From Rhodopseudomonas_A palustris_F (GTDB lineage Bacteria; Pseudomonadota; Alphaproteobacteria; Rhizobiales; Xanthobacteraceae): a stretch of 64,000 nucleotides of DNA. Position numbers and translations under genes: made by a program. Position 1 is the first letter of the stretch. Each line of letters begins with the position of its first letter. The notes under the pieces are model-generated. The model was not told the DNA's origin. It saw nothing but the letters and a program-made list of their open reading frames with translations, and ran no database searches. The stretch is taken from NCBI RefSeq assembly GCF_000013745.1, contig NC_007925.1, positions 1,860,001-1,924,000 of the forward strand. Reading direction: 5' to 3'. Below are positions 54,032-62,711 of this stretch, in pieces.

Positions 54032-55897
54032 TCACTCCAGCCTCCGATAAGCATCGATCAGCATCGCCAGCGCGTCGGCGCCGGCGAAAATGAAATCGGT
54101 CACCCCGGCCTCGCGATAGCCGGCCTCCTGCTCGCCGGGGCGTCCTGCCAGATAGATATGCTTGGCGCCGGCGGCGTGCAGGGCTTTGGCGGCGTCGATT
54201 GCAGCGGTCGCATAGACCTTGTCGGAGGAGCATAGGCAGACCAGCGGAGCGCCCGAGGCGGTGTAGGCGCCGGCGAGCGCGGCGGGATCGGCGAAACCTT
54301 CGGTGTCGATCGCTTCGATGCCGCCGGTCTCGAAGAAGCTCTTGGCGAAGCCCGCGCGCGCGGTGAAGTCCGCGGGCGTGCCGAGGCTGGCCAAAAACAC
54401 TTTCGGCCGGGCACCCTTGCGGGCCAACAGATGATCGGACTTGTCGCGCAACGCCTCGAACGGCGTCGCCAACCGGATCGGGGCGAGCGGATTGAACTTG
54501 ATCTTGTCCTTGCCGTAGGGCTGGGCTTCGACCGGCTTGACCTTCAGCACCGCGGCGCGGGCCTCGTGCAGATTGGGGAATTCGCTGGCGCCGGTCAGCA
54601 CGTCGCGACGCTTGGCGATCGCCGCCTGCCGCGCGGCGCGGGTCGCCGCGACCTTGGGCTGCAGCAGGTTTTCGCCGAGCGCGAAGAACGCGCCGCCGGT
54701 CTTCTCGATCTCCTGGAACAGCGTCCAGGCGGCGTCGCAGAGCTGCTTGGTCAGCGCCTCGATGCCGCCGGAGCCGGCGGCCGGATCCGACACCTTGTCG
54801 AGATTGGATTCCTCAAGCAGCACCAGCTGGGTATTGCGCGCGGCGCGGCGTGCGAAGGCGTCCGGCAATCCGAGCGCCGCGGTGTGCGGCAGCACGGCGA
54901 TCGAATTGGCGCCGCCGAGGCCGGCCGCGAAGGTCGCAACCGTATTGCGCAGCATGTTCACGTAAGGATCGCGCTGCGTCAGCATCCGCCACGCGGTTTC
55001 GCCGGCGATGAACAGCGGCTTTGGCTGAAGGCCGCAGCTTTCCTCGACGCGCGCCCACAACAGCCGCAGCGCGCGGAATTTCGCCAGCGTCAGGAACTGA
55101 TCGGCGTCGGCGCTGAGTCGTGCGTAAATCATCGACCGCGCGGCGTCGAGCGGCACGTTGGCATCTTCCAGCGCGCGCAGATAGCTGACCGCGACCGCCA
55201 GCACATAGGCCAGCTCCTGCACCTCGGAGCCGCCGGCGTCGTGGATCACCCGGCCGTCGGCGACCGCGAACGGTCCCTTGAAGCCGGCGTCGGTGAGCTT
55301 CTTGATGGCGTCGGTGAAGGCCGGCGCGATCTCCCACCAATTATAGGCGCTGCAACCCCACACCGCGCAGGCGCCGATCGGATCCAGCCCGAAGCGGATC
55401 TCGCATGTCGCCGGATCGGTGCCGGCCGCCTTGATGTGCTCGGCGAGATAGATCGCCGCCATCCGCGCCTGCGGTCCGACCTGCAATTCGACGGCGATGC
55501 CAGCGTCGAGATAGACGCCTTCGAGCAGCGTGGCGATGCTGTCTTGCGTCGCCGGTAAGCCGAAGCCCCGCGCGCCATTGGCGCCTTCGAACACCAGGGT
55601 TAGGCCGGTGGCGCCATTGGCGAGATCGTCCAGCGCCTGCTTGTTGGCCTTGGCGGCGTCCGGATGATCGATCCGCTGCATGATCTGCCACGGCGCCGCT
55701 GCGGCGCGGCCGGCGATCGGCGTGGCGTCCTGCGCGCGCGGATAGAGCGGATCGATTTTCAGCCCGTCATAGGTCTTGCCGACCAGCTTCTCGAACGGCG
55801 CGCCCTTGAGAACGCCGTCGACCAGCTTGCGCCAGTCGTCATAGGTCGCCGGGGCGAAATCGGCCGCCAGCCGCAGGTCGTCGGTTGTGGTGGGCAT
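54032..55897 (-). CDS. mutA: Methylmalonyl-CoA mutase, small subunit
   Basis: 621 residues from ATG 55897 (MPTTTDDLRLAADF), behind CGGAG; an ATG at 55924 is possible. The TIM-barrel-like domain is present (DPLYPR, GLPATQDSIATLLEGVYLDAG), but the cobalamin-type C-terminal domain lacks the DxHxxG motif (it reads KVFLASLGTPADFTARAGF), as expected for the non-catalytic subunit of heterodimeric mutases. First gene of the mutA-GFA-mutB operon. Confidence 0.94.
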   Translation of the reverse strand: MPTTTDDLRLAADFAPATYDDWRKLVDGVLKGAPFEKLVGKTYDGLKIDPLYPRAQDATPIAGRAAAAPWQIMQRIDHPDAAKANKQALDDLANGATGLTLVFEGANGARGFGLPATQDSIATLLEGVYLDAGIAVELQVGPQARMAAIYLAEHIKAAGTDPATCEIRFGLDPIGACAVWGCSAYNWWEIAPAFTDAIKKLTDAGFKGPFAVADGRVIHDAGGSEVQELAYVLAVAVSYLRALEDANVPLDAARSMIYARLSADADQFLTLAKFRALRLLWARVEESCGLQPKPLFIAGETAWRMLTQRDPYVNMLRNTVATFAAGLGGANSIAVLPHTAALGLPDAFARRAARNTQLVLLEESNLDKVSDPAAGSGGIEALTKQLCDAAWTLFQEIEKTGGAFFALGENLLQPKVAATRAARQAAIAKRRDVLTGASEFPNLHEARAAVLKVKPVEAQPYGKDKIKFNPLAPIRLATPFEALRDKSDHLLARKGARPKVFLASLGTPADFTARAGFAKSFFETGGIEAIDTEGFADPAALAGAYTASGAPLVCLCSSDKVYATAAIDAAKALHAAGAKHIYLAGRPGEQEAGYREAGVTDFIFAGADALAMLIDAYRRLE

Positions 55898-56033
55898 CGT
55901 AAAAGCTAACTCCGGGCGCGTCATGGTTGTTGCGGGCGGAAAATGCCACGGGGCGGGCGCCAAGCCAAACGGTTGTTTCGGGCCAAAAGGCTAGGGTGCG
56001 GCGCAATTCCACATGGTTGCGCAAGCGTCTGTC

Positions 56034-56168
56034 GTGTCCCGGGCGCGGCGCGGCGTGAAGCGCTGCTCCGCAGAACCGGGACCATTCCAAGCGCTGCGAT
56101 CCGAACGGCCCCGGCTCTGCAGCGCACCACGCCGCAAGAGCGGCGCGCTGCACTGCGTCCGGGGCACG
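56034..56168 (-). repeat. Dispersed palindromic repeat, family member 2 (inverted)
   Basis: Begins GTGTCCCGGGCGC and ends CTGCGTCCGGGGCACG, the reverse arrangement of the copies at 20871-21005 and 57987-58122. It lies between folK and mutA. Confidence 0.78.
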
Positions 56169-56172
56169 TGCC

Positions 56173-56661
56173 TCAGTGCAAGTCCGGCAGCCGCTCGATG
56201 CCGTCGGTCGAGAGCGCGGCCAGCGCTTCGCGCGGGGTGCGGCCGCCGATCGACTGGTCGGGCGCGATGTCCATCAGCGGCACCAGCACGAAGGCGCGCT
56301 CGAACATCCGCGGATGCGGCAGCCGCAAGCCGTGGTCGATGCTGACGTCGTCATAGGCCAACAGGTCGAGATCGAGGGTGCGCGGGCCCCAGCGCCGCTC
56401 ATTGGCGCGATCGCGTCCGAGGCGCTGCTCGATCTTGTGCAGGCTGAACAGCAGCGCGTGCGGATCGAGGCTGGTGTCGATGGCGATGCAGGCGTTGACG
56501 AAGCGGTCCTGCTGCTCTTCGCCCCAGGGCGGGGTGGCATAGTCGGACGACCGCGCCAGCAGCGCGGCTTGCGTCATGCCGCAGATCATCGGAATGGCGC
56601 GGCGAAACGTGGCGCGGACGTCGCCGACATTGCCGCCGAGCGCGATCAGCGCCTCAGGCAT
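56173..56661 (-). CDS. folK: HPPK, folate biosynthesis pyrophosphokinase
   Basis: 162 residues. Pyrophosphorylates 6-hydroxymethyl-dihydropterin. Motifs are LIALGGNVGD at the start and the signature RWGPRTLDLDLLAYDD, with the Mg-binding aspartates, followed by LPHPRMFERAFVLVPL. It overlaps folB by 8 bases and is the last gene of folP-folB-folK. Confidence 0.95.
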   Translation of the reverse strand: MPEALIALGGNVGDVRATFRRAIPMICGMTQAALLARSSDYATPPWGEEQQDRFVNACIAIDTSLDPHALLFSLHKIEQRLGRDRANERRWGPRTLDLDLLAYDDVSIDHGLRLPHPRMFERAFVLVPLMDIAPDQSIGGRTPREALAALSTDGIERLPDLH

Positions 56662-57034
56662 CGGAGCGCGCCTCGCGGCTGCGGGTCAGGATCACGCCAA
56701 CGTCGTCGAAAATCGCGGCGATCGGCGCGTGCGGCTTGTGCACGGTGACCCGCACCGTGGTGATGCGCGGGAAGGCGGCGAGGATGGCGTCGGCGACCGC
56801 GCCGGCGGCGCGCTCCAACAGCCGGTAGTTGGTGGTCTTGAACGCCGCGGTCGCGCTCGCCACCACGTTGGAATACGACACGGTGTCGGACAAACGGTCG
56901 GTGCGCGAGGATTCGCGCAGATCCGCGGTGAGGTCGAGGTCGATGACGAAGCGCTGCCCGACCTCGGTCTCGTGCTCCATCACGCCGTGGCGGGCGTGGA
57001 TCACCAGACCCCTGATAAAGATGGTGTCGTTCAT
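56654..57034 (-). CDS. folB: Dihydroneopterin aldolase
   Basis: 126 residues. The fold pattern fits FolB: IFIRGLVIHARHGVMEHETEVGQRFVIDLDL, then YSNVV, and the late VRVTVHKPHAPI, where the Lys acts in catalysis. It overlaps folP by 4 bases and folK by 8 bases. Confidence 0.93.
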   Translation of the reverse strand: MNDTIFIRGLVIHARHGVMEHETEVGQRFVIDLDLTADLRESSRTDRLSDTVSYSNVVASATAAFKTTNYRLLERAAGAVADAILAAFPRITTVRVTVHKPHAPIAAIFDDVGVILTRSREARSDA

Positions 57035-57888
57035 CGTCGGTCCTCGATTGCCTGCGCCACGCGGAGCGCCTGCACGGTCTCGGCGACGTCATGGGCGCGA
57101 ATGATTTTGGCGCCGCGTTGCGCGCTCAGCAGATGCGCGGCGATCGATCCGCCGAGCCGCTGGCGCGGCTCCGACGGCGACACCGTGCTGATGAAGCGCT
57201 TGCGCGAGGCACCGACCAGCAGCGGCAGGCCGAATACGCTGAGTTCGTCGAGCCGCGCCAAGGTCGCCAGGCTCTGTTCCGGCGTCTTGCCGAAGCCGAT
57301 GCCGGGATCGAGCACGATGTGGCTTTGCGGAATCCCGGCCTTGGCGGCGATCTCCAGCGAGCGGGCAAAGAATTCGGCGATGTCTTTGAGAATATCGAGC
57401 GCCGGATCGACCGCGTCGCGATTGTGCATCACGATCACCGGCGCGCCACGTTCGGCGATCACGCCGGCCATCTGCGGATCGCGCTGCAGCCCCCAGACGT
57501 CGTTGGCGATCGCCACGCCTTGCTCGAAGGCGAACGCCACCACCTCGGCCTTCATGCTGTCGATCGACACCGGGGTGCCGAGCGCCACGACGTCCGCCAG
57601 CACCGGGCGCAACCGCGCGATCTCTTCCGCGGCGGAGACCGGCTGCGAGCCATAGGGGCGGGTGGATTCCGCGCCGATGTCGATGATGTCGGCGCCGTCG
57701 GCGATCAGTTTCGCGGCCTGTGCCAGCGCCTCGTCGGGCGCGAGAAAGCGGCCGCCATCGGAGAACGAATCCGGGGTGACGTTGAGCACGCCCATCACGG
57801 CCGCCACCGGCCGCGCGAGCAAATTCTGTAACAGCGGATGACCTGGCGGTGCGGCCGCTGCGGCGGGCCTCGTCGTCGTCGCGATCAT
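57031..57888 (-). CDS. folP: Dihydropteroate synthase
   Basis: 285 residues from ATG 57888. TIM-barrel motifs are VMGVLNVTPDSFSDGG and IDIGAESTRP for pterin and substrate binding, GFGKTPEQS, and LVGASRKRFI. The frame is open far upstream into the palindromic repeat, which is not coding. It joins p-aminobenzoate to the pterin made through FolB and FolK. Confidence 0.95.
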   Translation of the reverse strand: MIATTTRPAAAAAPPGHPLLQNLLARPVAAVMGVLNVTPDSFSDGGRFLAPDEALAQAAKLIADGADIIDIGAESTRPYGSQPVSAAEEIARLRPVLADVVALGTPVSIDSMKAEVVAFAFEQGVAIANDVWGLQRDPQMAGVIAERGAPVIVMHNRDAVDPALDILKDIAEFFARSLEIAAKAGIPQSHIVLDPGIGFGKTPEQSLATLARLDELSVFGLPLLVGASRKRFISTVSPSEPRQRLGGSIAAHLLSAQRGAKIIRAHDVAETVQALRVAQAIEDRR

Positions 57889-57986
57889 GCGCAGGCTTTG
57901 CGCGGTCCGTGGCGCGGAGTCAAGTTGGTGCGCTGTGGGGCTGGTGGAGGGGCGGGCCGCATCAGCAAGAGCTAGAGAACGAGGAA

Positions 57987-58122
57987 CGTGCCCCGGACGC
58001 AGTGCAGCGCGCCGCGAAGCGGCGTGGTGCGCTGCAGATCCGGGGCCATTACGGAACGCGGTGTTTGAAACGGTCCCGGCTCGCGGCGCCGCGCTAAGGC
58101 GCGGCACCGCGTCCGGGACACG
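57987..58122 (+). repeat. Dispersed palindromic repeat, family member 3
   Basis: Begins CGTGCCCCGGACGCAG and ends GCGTCCGGGACACG. Closest in layout to the copy at 20871-21005. It lies just upstream of folP. Confidence 0.8.
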
Positions 58123-58188
58123 GGAGTCGCAACTGGAACGTTAGAAGGGAAGCTTCGCGCGCGGTAGCGTTGTCGAGCGCAGCCGCTA

Positions 58189-58596
58189 CTAATAAGAGAT
58201 CTTCAGCGGCAGCTTGCGCGCCTGCTCGATCAATTGCCCGACGGATTTTTCCGACGGCAGCACGCGGACCAGCTTGCGCTTGGTGTTGGCCTCTTTCATG
58301 TTCTGCGCCAGCCGTGACGGGTTGCGCAGGGTGAATTCGCGCAGCGTCGAGACGCCGGAGGCGCGCAGCAGTTGCGCCTTGGCCTTGCCCATGCCGGGAA
58401 TCCGCATGCAGTCGGCGATGTTGGCCCATTCCAGCAATTGCTGTTCGGGAATGCCGGTCTTGGCGGACAGCGCCTTGCGGCCTTTCACGGTGTGCGCCGC
58501 CTCGAGCAGCGCTTCCGTGGTGCGAATCCCGACCGATTTCAGTTTCGTCGCTGCGTAGGCGGTGATGCCGTCAATCTTGTTAATCGAATATGTCAT
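58189..58596 (-). CDS. DUF4332 helix-hairpin-helix protein
   Basis: 135 residues with two HhH-type repeats: INKIDGITAYAATKLKSVGI and MRIPGMGKAKAQLLRASGV, the DUF4332 pattern. Such proteins may bind DNA non-specifically; the role is unknown. It has its own start after an AT-rich region and is followed at 22 bases upstream by the DUF2267-like gene, possibly one transcript. Confidence 0.82.
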   Translation of the reverse strand: MTYSINKIDGITAYAATKLKSVGIRTTEALLEAAHTVKGRKALSAKTGIPEQQLLEWANIADCMRIPGMGKAKAQLLRASGVSTLREFTLRNPSRLAQNMKEANTKRKLVRVLPSEKSVGQLIEQARKLPLKISY

Positions 58597-58617
58597 GACA
58601 CTCGGAGATACAAAGGT

Positions 58618-58983
58618 TCAAGAGAATTTATTGAGACCGGGTGTCCCTGCGATGATCTCGCCCATCTGGTCGGCGCCGATCTTATCGCGGCCAAATCTAA
58701 ACAATTCACGCGCGACGTTTTGGATTTCAGTCACGCCGAGGCCGAGGCCCATCAGCTTGGCGCCGAGCGCCATGACGCCGCCGCCGAGCAACTTGCCGAA
58801 CCCCTTGCTCGAGCCCATCGGCTCGATCACCGCTTCGGCGCCCGGAATGGTGTCGATCAACGCTTGAACTTTGTCGGGGGGGCCTTCGCTTCGGAGAAAT
58901 CCGAGAATGATGCCGACCGTTCTGCCGGCCACATCTCGTTCGAGGCCGACCTTTGAGGTCAGCCTGTCAATCAGTTCGTCCAT
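58618..58983 (-). CDS. Small helical protein, possibly DUF2267-like
   Basis: 121 residues from ATG 58983 (MDELIDRLTSKVGLERD). The amphipathic N-terminal helices and the GFGKLLGGGVMALGAKLMGLGLGV stretch recall short proteins of Bradyrhizobium with a DUF2267-like start. The glycine-rich hydrophobic part could insert in a membrane. The frame is open 53 codons upstream, but that lacks protein character. Confidence 0.65.
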   Translation of the reverse strand: MDELIDRLTSKVGLERDVAGRTVGIILGFLRSEGPPDKVQALIDTIPGAEAVIEPMGSSKGFGKLLGGGVMALGAKLMGLGLGVTEIQNVARELFRFGRDKIGADQMGEIIAGTPGLNKFS

Positions 58984-59323
58984 CGCGCCCCGCCTCACCC
59001 GGTTGTTTGCCGGATCCTTCTGTTGAAATGATCTTGGTCCGACGTGCGCTGAATTACAAGCGATCCGCGACCGCGCGAGGTGATTCTCACTGCATCGCGC
59101 GGCGAGTGTTGCAACATTGCAAGAGACGAATGCACGATTCACTCAAATTGTGCACACCTCTCGGTCCGTCTTCATACATATGCAAGATCGCCAAACCGAT
59201 TCGGCTGCGTCGCGCAGAATGTCGGTCGATAACCCGCGTCGATCAGAACGGTTTCGCACCACATGCGCCTACGTTAGAATGATGGTGTTCGGCGACCAGC
59301 CATACACGCGGAGATGCGAGACC
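58984..59323. other. 340-base divergent promoter region
   Basis: Between the DUF2267-like gene and the HerA-like ATPase. It is richer in AT than its neighbours. No promoter match, RNA gene or repeat stood out. Confidence 0.35.
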
Positions 59324-60892
59324 ATGGCGAGCACCAAGAGTGGTATCGAAGATACCGACGAAGCGATTTTCATCGGCAAGATAACCGAGATAGCTTGGCT
59401 CAGGCTTGCGCTCGCCAATCGCCACGGTCTGGTCACCGGCGCCACCGGAACCGGAAAGACGGTGTCGCTGCAGGTGATGGCGGAAGGCTTCGCGCGCGCC
59501 GGAGTTCCGGTGTTCGCCGCCGACATCAAGGGCGACCTCTCGGGAATCTCCCAGGTCGGTGAGGCTAAAGACTTTATTTTGCAGCGCGCCAAAGCGATGG
59601 GGCTCGCGTTTCAGCCCGACCAGTTCACCACGGTGTTTTGGGACGTGTTCGGCGAGCAGGGTCATCCGGTGCGAGCCACTGTGTCTGAAATGGGCCCGTT
59701 GTTGCTGTCGCGGATGATGGACCTCAACGATGTGCAGGAAGGCGTGCTCAACATCGCGTTCCGGGTTGCCGACGAGCAGGGGCTGTTGCTGCTCGACATG
59801 AAAGACCTGCGCGCGATGCTGTCGTTCATCGCCGAGCACGCCGCCGAATTGACCACGCAATACGGCAATGTCTCCAAGCAAAGCGTCGGCACCATTCAGC
59901 GGCAATTGCTGGTGTTGGAAAATCAGGGCGCCGCGCAATTCTTCGGCGAGCCGGCGCTGGCGCTGAAGGATTTCATGCGCACCGATCGCGACGGCCGCGG
60001 CAATATCAACATCCTGGTGGCGGACCGATTGATGCAGTCGCCGCAACTCTATGCCAGCTTCCTGTTGTGGATGTTGTCGGAACTTTACGAACAATTGCCC
60101 GAGGCCGGCGATCTGGCGAAGCCGAAGCTGGTGTTCTTTTTCGACGAGGCGCATCTGTTGTTCAACGACGCGCCGAAGGGATTGATGGACAAGGTCGAGC
60201 AGGTGGTGCGGCTGATCCGATCGAAGGGCGTCGGCGTCTACTTCGTGACGCAGAATCCGATCGACGTGCCGGACAAGGTTTTGGCGCAACTCGGCAACCG
60301 CGTGCAGCACGCGTTGCGTGCGTTCACGCCGCGCGATCAGAAGGCGGTCGCCGCCGCGGCAGAGACCTTCCGCCCCAATCCGAAGCTCGACACCGCGCAA
60401 GTGATCACCGAACTCGGCAAGGGCGAGGCACTGGTGTCGTTCCTCGAAGGCAACGGCACGCCGGCGATGGTGGAGCGCATCATGGTGCGGCCGCCCTCGG
60501 CGCGGATCGGATCGATCACGCCGGACGAGCGCAAGGCCATCATCGATGCGAGCCCGGTGAAGGGCAAATACGACACCGCGGTGGATTCGGAATCCGCTTA
60601 TGAAATGCTGCAGCAGCGCGTCGGCGGCAGCGCCGCCGCCACCGAAGCCGGCGGCGACGGCAGCGTGCTGGGACAACTCGGCGCCATCGTCGGCACCATT
60701 TTCGGCAGCAACGTACCGCGCGGCAAACGCTCCACCGGGCAGGTGATCGCGCGCGACGTCACCCGCACCGTAACTAACAAGGTGGTCGGCGGCGTGATGG
60801 CGGATCTCGGCAAATCGCTTGGTGGGTCGCTCGGCGGCTCGGTCGGGCGCGCCATCGTCCGCGGCGCGCTCGGCAGTCTGCTGCGGCGCTAG
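59324..60892 (+). CDS. HerA/DUF853-type ATPase (YjgR-like)
   Basis: 522 residues from ATG 59324 (MASTKSGIEDTDEAIFIGK), with GGAGATG upstream. Walker A is GATGTGKT near residues 46-53, Walker B is LVFFFDEAHLLF, and a motif III-like YFVTQNPIDVPD and an arginine-finger region follow. A glycine-rich C-terminal tail (LGGSLGGSVGRAIVRGALGSL) is typical of this family. The function is not established; it is a DNA-translocase-like ATPase by family. Confidence 0.9.
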   Translation: MASTKSGIEDTDEAIFIGKITEIAWLRLALANRHGLVTGATGTGKTVSLQVMAEGFARAGVPVFAADIKGDLSGISQVGEAKDFILQRAKAMGLAFQPDQFTTVFWDVFGEQGHPVRATVSEMGPLLLSRMMDLNDVQEGVLNIAFRVADEQGLLLLDMKDLRAMLSFIAEHAAELTTQYGNVSKQSVGTIQRQLLVLENQGAAQFFGEPALALKDFMRTDRDGRGNINILVADRLMQSPQLYASFLLWMLSELYEQLPEAGDLAKPKLVFFFDEAHLLFNDAPKGLMDKVEQVVRLIRSKGVGVYFVTQNPIDVPDKVLAQLGNRVQHALRAFTPRDQKAVAAAAETFRPNPKLDTAQVITELGKGEALVSFLEGNGTPAMVERIMVRPPSARIGSITPDERKAIIDASPVKGKYDTAVDSESAYEMLQQRVGGSAAATEAGGDGSVLGQLGAIVGTIFGSNVPRGKRSTGQVIARDVTRTVTNKVVGGVMADLGKSLGGSLGGSVGRAIVRGALGSLLRR

Positions 60893-60912
60893 ATTTCAAC
60901 AGGAGTAAGCAA

Positions 60913-62319
60913 ATGACCGAACCGTCGCAACTGCAGTCCGTGCTCGCGCGAGTCGACGCCGATTTCGACGCCAGCGTACAGCGCTTGTTCGCGCTGCTGC
61001 GGATCAAATCGATCTCGGCCGACGCCGCGTTCGCCGACGACTGCAAGGCCGCGGCAGCGCATCTGGCCGCCGATATCGCGACGCTCGGTTTCACCACCGA
61101 GGTGCGGCCGACCGGCGGGCATCCGGCGGTGGTGGCGCGCGGCAACGGCAATACGGGTGATCGCCCGCACGCCTTGTTCTATGGCCATTACGACGTGCAG
61201 CCGGTCGATCCGTTGAACCTGTGGCATCGGCCGCCGTTCGAGCCGGTGATCGCCGATCACGCCGACGGCCGCAAGATCATCGTGGCGCGCGGCGCGCAGG
61301 ACGACAAGGGCCAGCTCTCGACCTTCATCGAAGCCTGCCGGGCGTGGAAATCCGTCGCCGGCGCTTTGCCGATCGATCTCAGCATTGTCATCGAGGGCGA
61401 GGAAGAGGTCGGCTCGAAGAATTTCGTGCCGTTCCTCGAACAGCATAAGAAAGATCTCGCCGCGGACTACGCGTTGGTGTGCGACACCGGGATGTGGGAC
61501 CGCGATACGCCGGCGATCACCACCTCACTGCGCGGGCTGGTCTATGAAGAGGTGATCATCAAGGCGGCGGATCGCGACCTGCATTCCGGCATCTATGGCG
61601 GCGGCGCGCAGAACCCGATCCGGGTGCTGACGCGGATTCTCGGCGCCCTGCACGACGACAACGGCCACATCACCATTCCGGGCTTCTACGACGGCGTCAA
61701 AGACGTGCCGCCCGAGGTGCTGGCGCAGTGGAAGAAGCTCGACCTCACCGCGGAGTCGTTCCTGAAGCCGATCGGGCTGTCGATCCCGGCCGGCGAGACC
61801 GACCGGCTGCTGATCGAGCAGATCTCGTCACGGCCGACCTGCGACATCAACGGCATCGTCGGCGGTTACATCGGCGAGGGCTCGAAGACGGTGATCCCGG
61901 CGCATGCGTCGGCCAAGGTGTCGTTCCGGCTGGTCGATGGCCAGGACCCGAAAAAAATCCGCGACGCGTTCCGCGCCTACGTCACCGCGCGGCTGCCGAA
62001 GGATTGCAAGGCGGAGTTTCTCGATCACTCCAACGCGCCGGCGATCGCGCTCGACTGGGGCATGAAGCCGCTCGCCGCGGCGCAGCGCGCGCTGACCGAC
62101 GAATGGGGCAAGGACGCGCTGTTGGTCGGCTCCGGCGCCTCGATTCCGATCGTTGCGGATTTCAAGCGCATCCTCGGCGTCGATACGCTGCTGGTCGGCT
62201 TCGGGCTCGACGACGACAACATCCATTCGCCGAACGAGAAGTACGACGTCAAAAGCTTCCACAAGGGCATCCGCTCATGGGTGCGGATCTTGGCGGCGCT
62301 GGCGGAGGCGCCGAAGTAA
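60913..62319 (+). CDS. M20 family dipeptidase
   Basis: 468 residues with dinuclear zinc sites: FYGHYDVQP, GAQDDKG and IEGEEEVGS, then a dimerisation domain containing DLHSGIYGG, and the last ligand near DDNIHSPNE. This is the CNDP/PepV-like arrangement of M20 peptidases acting on dipeptides or beta-alanyl peptides; the substrate is open. AGGAG lies 6 bases before the ATG. It is the last gene of normal GC content before the AT-rich right edge. Confidence 0.93.
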   Translation: MTEPSQLQSVLARVDADFDASVQRLFALLRIKSISADAAFADDCKAAAAHLAADIATLGFTTEVRPTGGHPAVVARGNGNTGDRPHALFYGHYDVQPVDPLNLWHRPPFEPVIADHADGRKIIVARGAQDDKGQLSTFIEACRAWKSVAGALPIDLSIVIEGEEEVGSKNFVPFLEQHKKDLAADYALVCDTGMWDRDTPAITTSLRGLVYEEVIIKAADRDLHSGIYGGGAQNPIRVLTRILGALHDDNGHITIPGFYDGVKDVPPEVLAQWKKLDLTAESFLKPIGLSIPAGETDRLLIEQISSRPTCDINGIVGGYIGEGSKTVIPAHASAKVSFRLVDGQDPKKIRDAFRAYVTARLPKDCKAEFLDHSNAPAIALDWGMKPLAAAQRALTDEWGKDALLVGSGASIPIVADFKRILGVDTLLVGFGLDDDNIHSPNEKYDVKSFHKGIRSWVRILAALAEAPK

Positions 62320-62384
62320 GCGAGGGGGGCAGTGAGATTTCAGTTCAGCGCGTGGGTCACAGAATTGATTAAAAACAACTCGTC

Positions 62385-62570
62385 CTAGAGTCCATTTACG
62401 GGTTCAATTATGGGGCGCGGTCGGTCTGTGTCCGCTGGATCGAGTGGCTGAATATCTTCAGGTGATCTATTTGGCTGCGTTAGCCAATATGGAAGGTCGT
62501 TTGCACGTTGCGCTGCGGATTCCAACTGCCTCAGCAACCACCCCGACTCAAGTCGAATACAAATTGACAT
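62385..62570 (-). CDS. Small protein, 61 aa, divergent from the dCTP deaminase
   Basis: From ATG 62570 (MSICIRLESGWLLRQLESAAQRAND split only for description) with GGAGGG exactly 7 nt upstream, the best ribosome site in this part of the window. The pattern WLLRQLESAAQ ... LPYWL recalls short helical proteins in which an amphipathic helix ends in a WPEW-like motif; the rest is Pro/Asp-rich. It is AT-richer than the chromosomal genes. The function is unknown; it could belong to the defence locus. Confidence 0.55.
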   Translation of the reverse strand: MSICIRLESGWLLRQLESAAQRANDLPYWLTQPNRSPEDIQPLDPADTDRPRPIIEPVNGL

Positions 62571-62619
62571 TGTACAACCCTCCATGGTCTCAGCTAGAGT
62601 TCCATACAGATGATTGTAG

Positions 62620-62643
62620 GCGACTCTCTCACTAAAGAGACGC
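62620..62643 (+). ncRNA. Hairpin upstream of the deaminase gene, possible RNA element
   Basis: GCG-A-CTCT, an eight-base loop, then AGAG-A-CGC. The hairpin lies 45 bases before the -10-like TATAAT. Vibrio AvcD is controlled by a small antitoxin RNA (AvcI) encoded just upstream, so an RNA here is possible; the sequence alone shows only the hairpin. Confidence 0.2.
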
Positions 62644-62687
62644 CCATTCACTCTCAAGTGCAACCGATTTGGTTAATAAAGTGTATC

Positions 62688-62693
62688 TATAAT
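62688..62693 (+). promoter_or_regulatory. TATAAT -10-like box
   Basis: Perfect -10 hexamer in the AT-rich gap, 18 bases before the GTG of the deaminase gene, so a very short leader is implied. No good -35 was found at the usual 17-base spacing. Confidence 0.4.
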
Positions 62694-62711
62694 ATTGGCT
62701 GGGGAAAAGGC

